From assembly GCF_900142365.1 (NCBI RefSeq), contig NZ_FRAP01000010.1, positions 62,001 to 126,000 of the forward strand: 64,000 bases of DNA, read 5' to 3'. Every line of letters begins with the position of its first letter. The stretch's first letter is position 1. Positions 8,096-16,432 of this stretch are shown here, piece after piece. The notes beneath the pieces are model-generated. The model saw only the letters and a program-made list of their open reading frames with translations. It was not told the origin of the DNA and did no database searches. Both the position numbers and the translations under genes were made by a program. The stretch comes from Pseudonocardia thermophila (GTDB lineage Bacteria > Actinomycetota > Actinomycetes > Mycobacteriales > Pseudonocardiaceae).

Positions 8096-8125
8096 TTGTG
8101 TCCCGCGCTGTGCCCGGCATAGTCT
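8096..8125 (+). promoter_or_regulatory. Putative sigma-70-type promoter of the ABC transporter operon
   Basis: TTGTGT (8096-8101) and TAGTCT (8120-8125) are separated by 18 bp, with the operator palindrome beginning 14 bp after the -10. About 118 bp of leader separate it from the first permease start. That leader contains a short open frame (GTG 8173, stop 8245-8247) overlapping the permease start, possibly a coupling leader peptide. Confidence 0.45.
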
Positions 8126-8138
8126 GCGACACACGTTT

Positions 8139-8153
8139 TGAACGTTCCGTTCA
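8139..8153. promoter_or_regulatory. Putative IclR operator TGAAC-N5-GTTCA, copy 2
   Basis: TGAACGTTCCGTTCA has the same 5-bp arms and gap as the copy at 6842-6856. Its place just downstream of a candidate -10 box suits a repressor that blocks the ABC transporter promoter. Confidence 0.6.
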
Positions 8154-8243
8154 CTATGCGGACAGCAGACTGGTGGAGGACGTCATCACTCGCCATCCGT
8201 TCAGTGCCGCCGGATCGCGATCCGTCATCGACCCGGTGGCGTC

Positions 8244-9191
8244 GTGAGCCTCACCCTCGTCGTCCGGCGCCTCGCCGCCGGGCTGGTCGTGCTGTGGATC
8301 GTCTCGGTCATGACCTTCCTGATGGTTCGGCTCATCCCGGGCGATCCCGCGCGCACGGTCGCCGGTGAGCAGGCCACGCCCGAACTGGTCGAGGCCGTCC
8401 GAGCCCAGCTCGGTCTGGACCAGCCGCTGCTGACGCAGTACCTACGCTGGCTCGGCGGGGTCCTGCAGGGCGATCTCGGCATGTCGCTGACCTCGCCCCG
8501 GCCGGTCGCGCAGACGATCCTGCAGGCCGCGCCCGCCACGTTGTCGATCACGCTGGTCGCGCTCGTGCTGGCCGTCGTGCTCGGCGTCACCGCCGGCGTG
8601 GTCGCCGGGCTGCGCCAGGGCACGTGGATCGACCGGGTGGTGAGCACCCTGGCGACGCTCGGCATCGCGATGCCCGGCTTCTGGGTGGCGATGCTGCTCA
8701 TCTCGATCTTCGCGATGAAGCTGCACCTGCTCCCGGCGACGGGGTACGCGCCGTTCAGCGAGGACCCGGCCCGCTGGCTGCAGCACGTCCTGCTGCCCGG
8801 GGCAGCGCTGGCGCTGGCCACCGCCGCGCAGATCGCCCGGCAGGCCCGCGGCTCGGTCGCTGACGTCCTCGCCGAACCGTACGTGCGCACGGCGCGGGCC
8901 CGCGGTGCCTCCGGATCCGTGCTGGTGCGCCGGCACGTCCTGCGCAACGCTTCCATCCCGGTCATCACCGTGATCGGTCTGCAGGCCGGGCACCTGCTCG
9001 GCGGTGTGATCATCGTCGAGACGGTGGCCGGCATGAGCGGCATCGGCACGCTCGCGCTGCGAGCCGTGCTCGACCGCGACTACACGATGATCCAGGGCTA
9101 CGTGCTGTTCGCCGCCGTCGTCATGGTCGGCATCAACCTGGTCGTCGATCTCGCTTACCAGTGGGTCAACCCGAAGGTGCGTGCCGCGTGA
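8244..9191 (+). CDS. Dipeptide/oligopeptide-type ABC transporter permease (DppB-like)
   Basis: 315 aa membrane protein with the DppB/OppB layout. An N-terminal helix (LVVLWIVSVMTFLMVRLIPGDPA) carries the LIPGDPA motif, followed by the large periplasmic loop (QLGLDQPLLTQYLRWL) and five further helices. The cytoplasmic EAA-type loop is in VRTARARGASGSVLVRRHVL. It forms half of the membrane channel with the next gene. The GTG start at 8244 overlaps the end of a short upstream frame. No substrate-binding protein gene is adjacent, which is unusual for this family. Confidence 0.93.
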   Translation: MSLTLVVRRLAAGLVVLWIVSVMTFLMVRLIPGDPARTVAGEQATPELVEAVRAQLGLDQPLLTQYLRWLGGVLQGDLGMSLTSPRPVAQTILQAAPATLSITLVALVLAVVLGVTAGVVAGLRQGTWIDRVVSTLATLGIAMPGFWVAMLLISIFAMKLHLLPATGYAPFSEDPARWLQHVLLPGAALALATAAQIARQARGSVADVLAEPYVRTARARGASGSVLVRRHVLRNASIPVITVIGLQAGHLLGGVIIVETVAGMSGIGTLALRAVLDRDYTMIQGYVLFAAVVMVGINLVVDLAYQWVNPKVRAA

Positions 9192-10093
9192 CCACCCTCT
9201 CCCCGGCACCGGTGCCGGTCGATCGGCCCGTCGCCGCGTCCGCGCTGCCCAACCGGTCGCCGATGCGGACGGCCGCCCGCGCGTTCTTCCGCAGCCCGGC
9301 CGCTCTCTCCGCGCTCGCGTTCCTCGCGCTGCTGCTGTTCCTGGCCGTCGCTGCCCCGCTCGTCGTGCCCTACGACCCGGCCGCGCAGAACCTCGCCAAC
9401 CGGTTCTCCGGCCCGAGCGCCGAGCACTGGCTGGGCACCGACGAGTTCGGCCGCGACGTGCTGAGCCGGATGATGACCGCCGCGCAGATCGCGCTGGTCG
9501 CACCGCTGATCGCGGTCGGGACGGCCGCCGTGATCGGCGTGCCCACGGCGCTGCTGGCCGGGTTGCGCCGCGGTGCGATCGACGCGGTCGCTGGTCGGCT
9601 CGCCGACGCAGTGATGAGCCTGCCCGCGCTCGCGCTCGCCATGGCGATCATCGCGATCCTCGGGCCCGGCCTGGTCAACTCGATGATCGCCGTCGGGATC
9701 GCGTTCGCGCCGAGCCTGTTCCGCGTGGTGCGCGGCGCCGCGCTCGCCACGTCCCGCGAGACGTTCATGGAGTCCGCCGAGTCGATCGGCTGCACCACCC
9801 GCCGCATGGTGTGGGTGCACCTGCTGCCCAACGTCGCCGCGCCGATGCTGGTGCAGGTCACGATCCTCATGGGCGTCGCGCTGCTGGCGGAGGCCGGGCT
9901 GAGCTTCATCGGGCTGGGTGTGCAGCCGCCGGACAGCAGCTGGGGCTCCATGCTCGCCGACGCCTACCAGAACCAGTTCCGCGACCCGTTCGGCGCGGTG
10001 GCACCCGGTGCGGCGCTCGCGCTCACCGTGCTGTGCTTCAACGTGCTGGGCGACACCCTGCGCGACGTCATCGCCGCCGGGAGGCGCGCGTGA
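9188..10093 (+). CDS. Dipeptide/oligopeptide-type ABC transporter permease (DppC-like)
   Basis: 301 aa from a GTG overlapping the previous stop. An N-terminal cytoplasmic tail is followed by a first membrane helix near residues 40-65 (ALSALAFLALLLFLAVAAPL) and the DppC signature HWLGTDEFGRDVLSRM. The EAA loop (FMESAESIGCTTRRMVWVHL) and the late GLSFIGLGVQPPDSSWG segment are well conserved. It pairs with the preceding permease; both are powered by the two ATPases that follow. Confidence 0.95.
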   Translation: MTTLSPAPVPVDRPVAASALPNRSPMRTAARAFFRSPAALSALAFLALLLFLAVAAPLVVPYDPAAQNLANRFSGPSAEHWLGTDEFGRDVLSRMMTAAQIALVAPLIAVGTAAVIGVPTALLAGLRRGAIDAVAGRLADAVMSLPALALAMAIIAILGPGLVNSMIAVGIAFAPSLFRVVRGAALATSRETFMESAESIGCTTRRMVWVHLLPNVAAPMLVQVTILMGVALLAEAGLSFIGLGVQPPDSSWGSMLADAYQNQFRDPFGAVAPGAALALTVLCFNVLGDTLRDVIAAGRRA

Positions 10094-11130
10094 GCACGTC
10101 GAAGACCGCCGGTGCGGCGACGGCGACCGCCGTCGCCCCGGATGTCCGGCCGATCCTCTCGGTGCGTGACCTCACCATCGACTACCTCGGTGAACCCCGC
10201 CAGCCCGCGCTCGTGCAGGATGTGAGCTTCGACGTCCTGCCGGGCCGGTCGGTGGCGCTGATCGGGGAGTCCGGCTGCGGCAAGACGATCACGTCGCTCG
10301 CCGTGCTCGGTCTGCTGCCCGCGCGGATGCGGGTGGCGGGCGGCTCGATCGTGCTCGACGGCGTCGACGTGCTGCAGGCGTCCGAGCGGACGCTGCGCGA
10401 CCTGCGCGGCCGCACCGTCGGCGCGATCTTCCAGGAGCCGATGAGCAGCCTGAACCCGACGATGCCGGTCGGTGACCAGATCGGCGAGGCGCGCTGGCTG
10501 CACCTGGGCGAGTCCCGTCGCGCCGCCCGCGCGAAGGCCGTGGAGCTGCTCGACCGGGTCGGGATCCCCAACGCCGCCCGCCGGGCCCGGGCGTACCCCC
10601 ACGAGCTGAGCGGCGGCATGCAGCAGCGGGTGATGATCGCGTCCGCGATCGCCTGCGAGCCGGCGATGCTGCTCGCCGACGAGCCGACGACCGCGCTCGA
10701 CGTCACCGTCCAGGCCGACATCCTGGCGCTGCTCGCCGACCTGCAGCGCGATCTCGGCCTCGGCATCCTCTTCGTCACCCACGATCTCGGTGTCGTGGCG
10801 GAGTTCTGCGCGGACGTCGTCGTCATGTACGCGGGCCACGTCGTGGAGCGGGCCGGGACCCGGGCGCTGTTCGCCGCGCCGCGCCATCCCTACACGGCGG
10901 CCCTGCTCGGCGCCGTCCCGCAGGCCGGCCAGGCCCGCACCGTGCTCACGACGATCCCCGGGCGGGTGCCGCCCAGCGGCGCGTTCCCCGCGGGCTGCCG
11001 GTTCCGGCCGCGCTGCGCACACGCGGTCGCGACCTGCGCCGAACCGCAGCACGGCGGCGCCGACGGCGACCACTTCACCCTCTGCGACCGGGTCGCGGCG
11101 GGAGAGCTCACGCCGAGGAGGCGCACGTGA
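10090..11130 (+). CDS. ABC transporter ATPase (DppD-like)
   Basis: 346 aa from a GTG overlapping the previous stop. Walker A is GESGCGKT near residue 58, the Q-loop is FQEPMSSLNPT, the signature is LSGGMQQR, Walker B is LLADEPTTALD and the switch His is in FVTHDLG. The C-terminal oligopeptide-transporter extension has CRFRPRCAHAVATC, the four-cysteine segment that binds an iron-sulfur cluster in related proteins. It works as a heterodimer with the next gene product. Confidence 0.95.
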   Translation: MSTSKTAGAATATAVAPDVRPILSVRDLTIDYLGEPRQPALVQDVSFDVLPGRSVALIGESGCGKTITSLAVLGLLPARMRVAGGSIVLDGVDVLQASERTLRDLRGRTVGAIFQEPMSSLNPTMPVGDQIGEARWLHLGESRRAARAKAVELLDRVGIPNAARRARAYPHELSGGMQQRVMIASAIACEPAMLLADEPTTALDVTVQADILALLADLQRDLGLGILFVTHDLGVVAEFCADVVVMYAGHVVERAGTRALFAAPRHPYTAALLGAVPQAGQARTVLTTIPGRVPPSGAFPAGCRFRPRCAHAVATCAEPQHGGADGDHFTLCDRVAAGELTPRRRT

Positions 11131-12164
11131 CGAACGCCGACGTCGTCGCCGTCGCGAAGGCCGGGCGGACGGCCGAGCCGGAGCCGGTCCTGTCCGCGAG
11201 CGGGCTGGTGAAGTCGTTCCCGCTGCGGCGCAACCTGCTCGGCCGCGTCACCGAGCGGCTGCACGCCGTCGACGGAGTGGATCTCGCCGTCGCACCCGGG
11301 CGCACGCTCGGCGTCGTCGGCGAGTCGGGCTCGGGCAAGAGCACCGTCGGCCGGATCGTCGCGCGACTCGTGCGGCCCGACGCCGGCCGGGTCGTCGTCG
11401 CCGGCCGCGACCTCACCGAGGTCCGCGGCGAGGAGCTGCGCCGCGCCCGCGCCGACCTGCAGATGATCTTCCAGAACCCGTGGTCCGCGTTGGACCCGAC
11501 GAAGACGATCGGCCACGCCGTCGCCGAGCCGCTGCTCGTGCACGGCCGGATCGGCCGCGCGGACATGGCCGCGGCGGCGGCCGAGCTGCTGGAGCGGGTC
11601 GCGCTGGATCCGGGCCTCGTCGACCGGTACCCGAGCATGCTCTCCGGCGGGCAGCGCCAGCGCGTCTGCATCGCGCGGGCGCTGGCAGTGGGTCCCAGGG
11701 TGCTGATCGCGGACGAGCCCACGTCAGCGCTCGACCTGTCCACCCGCTCGGAGATCCTCAACCTGCTGCTGCGCCTGCAGGACGACGGCGGCCAGGCGGT
11801 GGTGCTCATCTCGCACGACGTCACCACGATCAAGCACCTCGCCCACCGCGTCGCGGTGATGTACCTGGGGCGGATCGTGGAGGACGGGCCGGTCGACGAG
11901 GTGATGGGTGATCCACGCCACCCCTACACGCGGGTGCTGCTCTCCGCCGTGCCGCAGCCGGACCCGGAGGCGGCGGCTCGCCGCGAACGGATCGTCGTCG
12001 CGGGCGAGCCGCCGAGCCCGGTCGACCTGCCTTCGGGCTGCCGGTTCCGCACCCGCTGCCCGATCGCGGTGGCCGAGTGCGCGGCCGTGGATCCCGCGCT
12101 CACCGCGGTGACCGGGCAGCACCGGGTGGCGTGCCTCCGGGAGGGTTCGGGGTCGCTCGGCTGA
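11127..12164 (+). CDS. ABC transporter ATPase (DppF-like)
   Basis: 345 aa, overlapping the preceding ATPase by 4 bp. Motifs are GESGSGKST (Walker A), FQNPWSALDPTKTI, LSGGQRQRVCIARAL, LIADEPTSALD and LISHDVT. The C-terminus has the CRFRTRCPIAVAEC cysteine segment. It completes the transporter of two permeases and two ATPases. Its stop abuts the stop of the convergent amidase gene with no spacer, so the two transcripts must overlap. Confidence 0.95.
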   Translation: MTNADVVAVAKAGRTAEPEPVLSASGLVKSFPLRRNLLGRVTERLHAVDGVDLAVAPGRTLGVVGESGSGKSTVGRIVARLVRPDAGRVVVAGRDLTEVRGEELRRARADLQMIFQNPWSALDPTKTIGHAVAEPLLVHGRIGRADMAAAAAELLERVALDPGLVDRYPSMLSGGQRQRVCIARALAVGPRVLIADEPTSALDLSTRSEILNLLLRLQDDGGQAVVLISHDVTTIKHLAHRVAVMYLGRIVEDGPVDEVMGDPRHPYTRVLLSAVPQPDPEAAARRERIVVAGEPPSPVDLPSGCRFRTRCPIAVAECAAVDPALTAVTGQHRVACLREGSGSLG

Positions 12165-13586
12165 TCAGAGCTCCGGCTTGCGGTCCGCCCACGGCCGCGC
12201 CTGCTCCAGGTTCGCCGCGACCCGCAGCACCAGCGCGTCCTGGAAGTGGCGGGCAGCGATCTGCACGCCGACCGGCCGCCCGTCGGCGGTGAACCCGGCA
12301 GGCACCGTGATGGCCGGGTTGCCCAGCATGTTGTACGGGTAGGTCACCAGCCAGCCGAGCAGCTGGTCGCGCAGCGGCTTACCGTCCAGCGACGGGGGAG
12401 CGAACCGGCCGTGCGGCTGCGCCGCGCTGCCCACCGTCGGGGAGACGACGACGTCGAAGTCGTTCATCCACGTCGTCCACGAGTCGTACATGGCGCCGCG
12501 GTAGACGTCGGCACGGCCCACGTCCACACCGGTGAGCCGCTCGCCCTCGGCCATCAGCTCGATGAGCTGGTCGTCGACCTGGCCGCGCAGCGACTTCCAG
12601 TCGAACAGGTCGTGCTCGGAGGCGAAGCCCGGCACCCAGATGCCGTTCCACATGGCCTCCATCGCGTTCTCCCACCCGGGCGGGGTCGCCTCGGTGACCG
12701 TGGCACCCAGCTCCTGCAGCGTCGGCAGGACGCGGCGGACGATCTCGAGGACCTCCGGCTCGACGTGCGAACCGATGCCGAGATCGGGCGAGAACGCAAC
12801 GCGCAGCCCGCGGACGTCGCCCTCGAGCGCGGTCTGGTAGGACTGCTCGACCCGCGGCACGGACAGCGGGTCCGCGTCGTCCTGACCGGCGACGACGTCG
12901 AGCATCAGCGCGTTGTCGGCGACCGTGCGGGTGATCGGGCCGTGGTAGGCCCAGTGGTAGTAGCGCCCGGCGAGGATCGTCTGCGGCACGATGCCGGTGG
13001 TCGGCTTGAGTCCGACGACGCCGCACAGTGCGGACGGGATGCGGACGGACCCGGCCCCGTCGCTGCCCTCGGCGAGCGGGCCGAGGCCGGCGGCGACGGC
13101 GGAGGCCGCCCCACCACTGGAGCCACCGGCGCTGTGGCCGAGTTTCCACGGGTTGTGGGTGGCGCCGAAGAGGTGGTTCTCGGTGCCGCCGTAGTAGCCG
13201 CTCTCCGGTGTGTTGGTCTTGCCGAGGTAGAGGCCGCCCGCCGCGCGCAGCCGCTTGACGATCACGGCGTCCTCGGAGGCGACGTTGTCCTTCATCGGGA
13301 TCAACCCGAAGGTGGTCGGCACACCCGCCACGTTGGTCAGGTCCTTGATGGTGAACGGGACGCCGTGCAGCGGGCCGAGCTCGTCACCGCGGGTGACGGC
13401 CTTGGTCAGCTCCTCGGCGTCGCGCAGCACCTGGTCGCGGTCGAGGTGGATGATCGCGTTGAGCTTCGGGTTGACCCGGTCGACGCGGTCCAACACCGCG
13501 GTCGCGATCTCGGTCGGAGAGAGTTCGCGAGCCTTGACCTTGGCCGCCAGCTCCGTCGCAGGCATCCAGGCGATCTCGTCGGACAT
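12165..13586 (-). CDS. Amidase signature family amidase
   Basis: 473 aa, normal for the family. The catalytic triad is visible: Lys81 in PFTIKDLTN, the cis-Ser in SAGGSSGGA at 156, and the nucleophile Ser180 in EGSDGAGSVRIP. It hydrolyses an amide or short peptide to an acid plus ammonia or amine in the cytosol. It lies convergent to the peptide-type transporter and near the acyl-CoA synthetase, so import, hydrolysis and CoA activation of an amide is plausible. The ATG start at 13586 is preceded by GAGGATC, with a LuxR-type gene divergent upstream. Confidence 0.93.
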   Translation of the reverse strand: MSDEIAWMPATELAAKVKARELSPTEIATAVLDRVDRVNPKLNAIIHLDRDQVLRDAEELTKAVTRGDELGPLHGVPFTIKDLTNVAGVPTTFGLIPMKDNVASEDAVIVKRLRAAGGLYLGKTNTPESGYYGGTENHLFGATHNPWKLGHSAGGSSGGAASAVAAGLGPLAEGSDGAGSVRIPSALCGVVGLKPTTGIVPQTILAGRYYHWAYHGPITRTVADNALMLDVVAGQDDADPLSVPRVEQSYQTALEGDVRGLRVAFSPDLGIGSHVEPEVLEIVRRVLPTLQELGATVTEATPPGWENAMEAMWNGIWVPGFASEHDLFDWKSLRGQVDDQLIELMAEGERLTGVDVGRADVYRGAMYDSWTTWMNDFDVVVSPTVGSAAQPHGRFAPPSLDGKPLRDQLLGWLVTYPYNMLGNPAITVPAGFTADGRPVGVQIAARHFQDALVLRVAANLEQARPWADRKPEL

Positions 13587-13645
13587 GTGATCCTCCTCGC
13601 GTCGGTGGACGATCGCGAAGCTAGGTCGGCGTCGGCGCGGCGGGA

Positions 13646-13661
13646 TCCGTCAGTTGACGGA
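13646..13661. promoter_or_regulatory. Putative operator between amidase and LuxR genes
   Basis: TCCGTCAGTTGACGGA is a perfect palindrome (7-2-7) placed 60 bp upstream of the amidase start and 30 bp upstream of the LuxR-type start. It is a good candidate binding site for the LuxR-family product. Confidence 0.5.
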
Positions 13662-13690
13662 TGCGCGTCACCTGGCCGTAACGTGGGGGC

Positions 13691-14650
13691 ATGTCCGCTG
13701 TGACCGCGGCCCGGGAACTGCGGTCCCTGCTGCGGCGACACGGCAGCCGCACACCGGGGTCGGCCGCCGCCGCCCTCGACGCGCTGACCGCCGTCGTGCC
13801 TGCGGACTGCGTGTCGCTCTCGGCCTGGGACCCCGTCAAGGGCAAGCACCGGACCCTCGCCTCGTCCTACCCGAGCACCTTCACCGGGTTCTTCGACGAG
13901 GAGATGCAGTACGACCCGTTGTTCGTGGAGGTGCGGGCCAACCGCGAGCCGACCCGCATCGAGGACATCGACCCGCCCCGCCGCCACGGCCCGATCTTCG
14001 AGCGGGTCATCCACGCGGGCGGCTTCCGCGACGGCCTCACCTACTGCCTGTTCGCGCCCGACGGCCGCTACGTCGGCATGCTCAACGCGAGCGCGGAGCG
14101 GGGCGGCACCTTCGACGAGGACGTGGTCGGCCTGCTCGACCTGCTCGGCTCCGACTTCGGCGCAGCACTGGACCCGGTCGAGTCGACCGGCGCCCCCACC
14201 AGCCGCTTGCACGACGGTGTCACCCAGGGCTTCCTCGTGCGACCCGATGGCGCCCGCCACCCGCTCACCCCGGGCGCCCGCCCGGACCTCGTCGACGCCG
14301 CACCCGCCCTCGCCGCCGCTGTGCGCCGGGTCGGCCGCGGCGAACCGGCTGAGCACCTCCACCTCGTCGAGCGCGACACCGTTCACGCCGTCGAGGTCTA
14401 CGCCTCCGGCCGCGACGTCGTCGTGCTCCACCGCCGGGTGCCGCCGCCGTCCGGCCTGAGCGTCCGCGAGATGCAGGTGCTGGCCGGGCTCGCCCACGGC
14501 CTCACCAACCCCGAGATCGGCGAGCAGTACGGCATCGGCGCCCGCACCGTCGCGACCCACGTCGAACACGTGCTGGCGAAGACGGGGTGCCGCAACCGCG
14601 TCGAGGCGGCGTGCCACGGCGCGCGGCTCGGGATCGCGCTCTGCCGGTGA
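13691..14650 (+). CDS. LuxR family regulator with GAF-like sensor domain
   Basis: 319 aa. Residues about 20-155 resemble a GAF-type domain (PADCVSLSAWDPVKGKHRTL, FEEV-like linker, LNASAERGGTFDEDVV). The C-terminal LuxR helix-turn-helix lies at about 258-315, with LSVREMQVLAGLAHGLTNPEIGEQYGIGARTVATHV split over its helices. Divergent to the amidase gene and 104 bp away, it probably controls that gene. No phosphoacceptor domain is present, so it is not a response regulator; the ligand is unknown. Confidence 0.88.
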   Translation: MSAVTAARELRSLLRRHGSRTPGSAAAALDALTAVVPADCVSLSAWDPVKGKHRTLASSYPSTFTGFFDEEMQYDPLFVEVRANREPTRIEDIDPPRRHGPIFERVIHAGGFRDGLTYCLFAPDGRYVGMLNASAERGGTFDEDVVGLLDLLGSDFGAALDPVESTGAPTSRLHDGVTQGFLVRPDGARHPLTPGARPDLVDAAPALAAAVRRVGRGEPAEHLHLVERDTVHAVEVYASGRDVVVLHRRVPPPSGLSVREMQVLAGLAHGLTNPEIGEQYGIGARTVATHVEHVLAKTGCRNRVEAACHGARLGIALCR

Positions 14651-14653
14651 TCG

Positions 14654-14680
14654 CGATCTCCGGTTGCGGAATCGAGATCG
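14654..14680 (+). terminator. Putative terminator after the LuxR gene
   Basis: CGATCTC (14654-14660) pairs with GAGATCG (14674-14680) around a 13-nt loop, 4 nt after the LuxR stop. There is no T-run, as is usual in very G+C-rich actinomycetes. Confidence 0.5.
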
Positions 14681-14698
14681 ATACGGCTGATCTCCCGA

Positions 14699-15598
14699 TC
14701 AGGGAGCCGGGTCCGGTGTGCGGGACTTCGTCAGTCGCCACCCGGCGAGGAAGGCGATTCCAGTGATGACCCACCCCGTCCAGCCGAGCAGTCCGACGCT
14801 CGCGTTGTCGATCTCCGCCCCGGCGGCGACGAACAGCACCGGCAGCCCCGCCGCGGCATTCACGAACGCGTGCCCGATGGCGGCGGGCCACACGCTCTCC
14901 GACCGCAGGCGCATCCACCCGAGCACGACGGAGAGGGCCGTGCAGAAGCACACCATCAGGAGCAGGCCCACCACCGGGTGGTGGTTCGGGTAGTTGTAGC
15001 CGAGCAGGATGACCGGCGCGTGCCACAGACCCCACACGACCCCGCTGATGATCAACGCCGGCCACGTCCCGAGCCCGAGCAGCTCCGGCAGCAGCCAGCC
15101 GCGCCAGCCCCATTCCTCACCGAGTGCGGGGATCACGTTGAGCCACCCGATGACGAGTGAGCTGACCAGCTGCGCGATGACGATCGTCCAGGGGGAGACG
15201 GGCAGCGGCGCGCCGGTCTGCTGCTCGATCAGCTGGCTGAGGCCGGAGAGGGTGAAGTCCGGCTCGTAGCTCCCCACCGCGGTGGCGAGCACGAGCGACA
15301 GCACGGTGATCGCGAGGGGCGCGAGCCAGGCGACCAGGGCCCAGCCCCACCAGCGGCGGATACCCGGGGAGCGGAAGCCGGTCGGTGGGTTGGGGCGGTT
15401 ACGGCGGAGGGTGAGGCGGACGGCCAGGACCCCGAGGGACGGGGTGAACATCATCGCGATCAGCAGGACCGTCGAGCCGGGGGTGGCCAGGCCCTGACCG
15501 CTGAGCCAGAGGGGGCTGGCGACCAGCCAGGCGCCGAGGAAGGAGACGAGCAGGAACAGGGCCAGCGCGGGGAGGTCGGGGCGGGTAGGCGTGTGCAC
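14699..15598 (-). CDS. CPBP family intramembrane metalloprotease
   Basis: About 299 aa with eight or so hydrophobic helices. The CPBP/Abi motifs are all present: GEEWGWRGWLLPE (EExxxR), WGLWHAPVIL, and GHAFVNAA (HxxxN-like). These place Glu and His metal ligands inside the membrane. Family roles include protein prenyl-type processing and bacteriocin self-immunity; the substrate here is unknown. I chose the GTG at 15598, just before the first helix (LALFLLVSFLGAWLVASPLW); an ATG at 15664 would add 22 residues with no better ribosome site. Confidence 0.88.
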   Translation of the reverse strand: MHTPTRPDLPALALFLLVSFLGAWLVASPLWLSGQGLATPGSTVLLIAMMFTPSLGVLAVRLTLRRNRPNPPTGFRSPGIRRWWGWALVAWLAPLAITVLSLVLATAVGSYEPDFTLSGLSQLIEQQTGAPLPVSPWTIVIAQLVSSLVIGWLNVIPALGEEWGWRGWLLPELLGLGTWPALIISGVVWGLWHAPVILLGYNYPNHHPVVGLLLMVCFCTALSVVLGWMRLRSESVWPAAIGHAFVNAAAGLPVLFVAAGAEIDNASVGLLGWTGWVITGIAFLAGWRLTKSRTPDPAP

Positions 15599-16432
15599 CC
15601 GGTCATTCTGGTGGTGGGTGGGTTTCCCGGACGTCGGGCTCTGCTCCGCGGCGAGTTGCGGCATCTGTGACGCCGAGTTGCGGTTCTCGGCCCAGGGGAT
15701 GATCGGGGCAGGAGTGCCGGCTGATCGCGACAGGCTCCTGCGTCGCTGGATCGCGGCGCGCGCCCAGCCGACGACGGCTCTGCATCCGAGCGGGCTCGCG
15801 GCCTGGTGAGCCGCTCGCGCGGTGCTCGCGGCCCCGCTTCGTTCCTCCGCGGGCCGCTGCGCGCCTCCCCCGCAGTCGTCGACGCGCGCGATCGGTGGGT
15901 CACCTTCGGTAGAGGTCGGTCGAGTGGTGTGGGGCGGTCCGGGGTACCGGGCCCGCAGTTGAAGTGGACCGCATCTACCGGTGTTTCTCTCGTGAAGCTC
16001 TCCCGTCGCGCCGTCGCCTCTCGCCGAACCTGATCAGGTTCACGCCGACGACGTGGAACGCCGAGATCCAGGTCGAATCCCTGCTGGATCCCGACTCGCT
16101 GATCCCGTCCCGGCCGTCGTCCGATTCCGGTCGCGCTGATCGCCGATGACAAACGGTGAGCAGACGGTGCGCAGGCCATCGGGCGGATCTTCAGCGCACC
16201 GATTTCGACGACCATCGAGGCTCGCGGCGGCGGGCGCTGTTCGGCTCCGCGCCGCGGTGTTGCCGATCCAGTGCATAGATCACCGGAACCGGCATCGGGA
16301 TGGTGGTCGTACCGGTTCCGAGAACGGGAGCGGATGGTGCGCTCTCCACAACGTCGCCCGGGACATCGGATCGATCAGTTCCCTTTTCGGAAAGCGGCGG
16401 GAGGAGGTCACGCCGCCGGGCGTATGCCCTGG
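15599..16432. other. Long gene-poor region with a two-unit 22-bp repeat
   Basis: About 830 bp with no credible protein. Open frames on both strands are short and have unnatural composition. Two copies of CGAGTTGCGG begin at 15652 and 15674, exactly 22 bp apart, matching the period and core of the larger array at 53573. The rest contains scattered short inverted repeats and no recognisable RNA gene. Confidence 0.55.

Noticed and set aside
8173..8247. Short open frame before the first permease gene as a real gene or residual binding protein
   Set aside because: Only 24 codons, no recognisable motif and no ribosome site; at most a coupling leader peptide.
12246..13703. 485-codon open frame opposite the amidase gene
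   Set aside because: It is antisense to the complete amidase triad and has a composition typical of shadow frames.
16055..16090. tRNA-like T-arm (AGGTCGAATCCCTG)
   Set aside because: The loop lacks one T of TTCRA, and no acceptor, D or anticodon arm can be folded around it.
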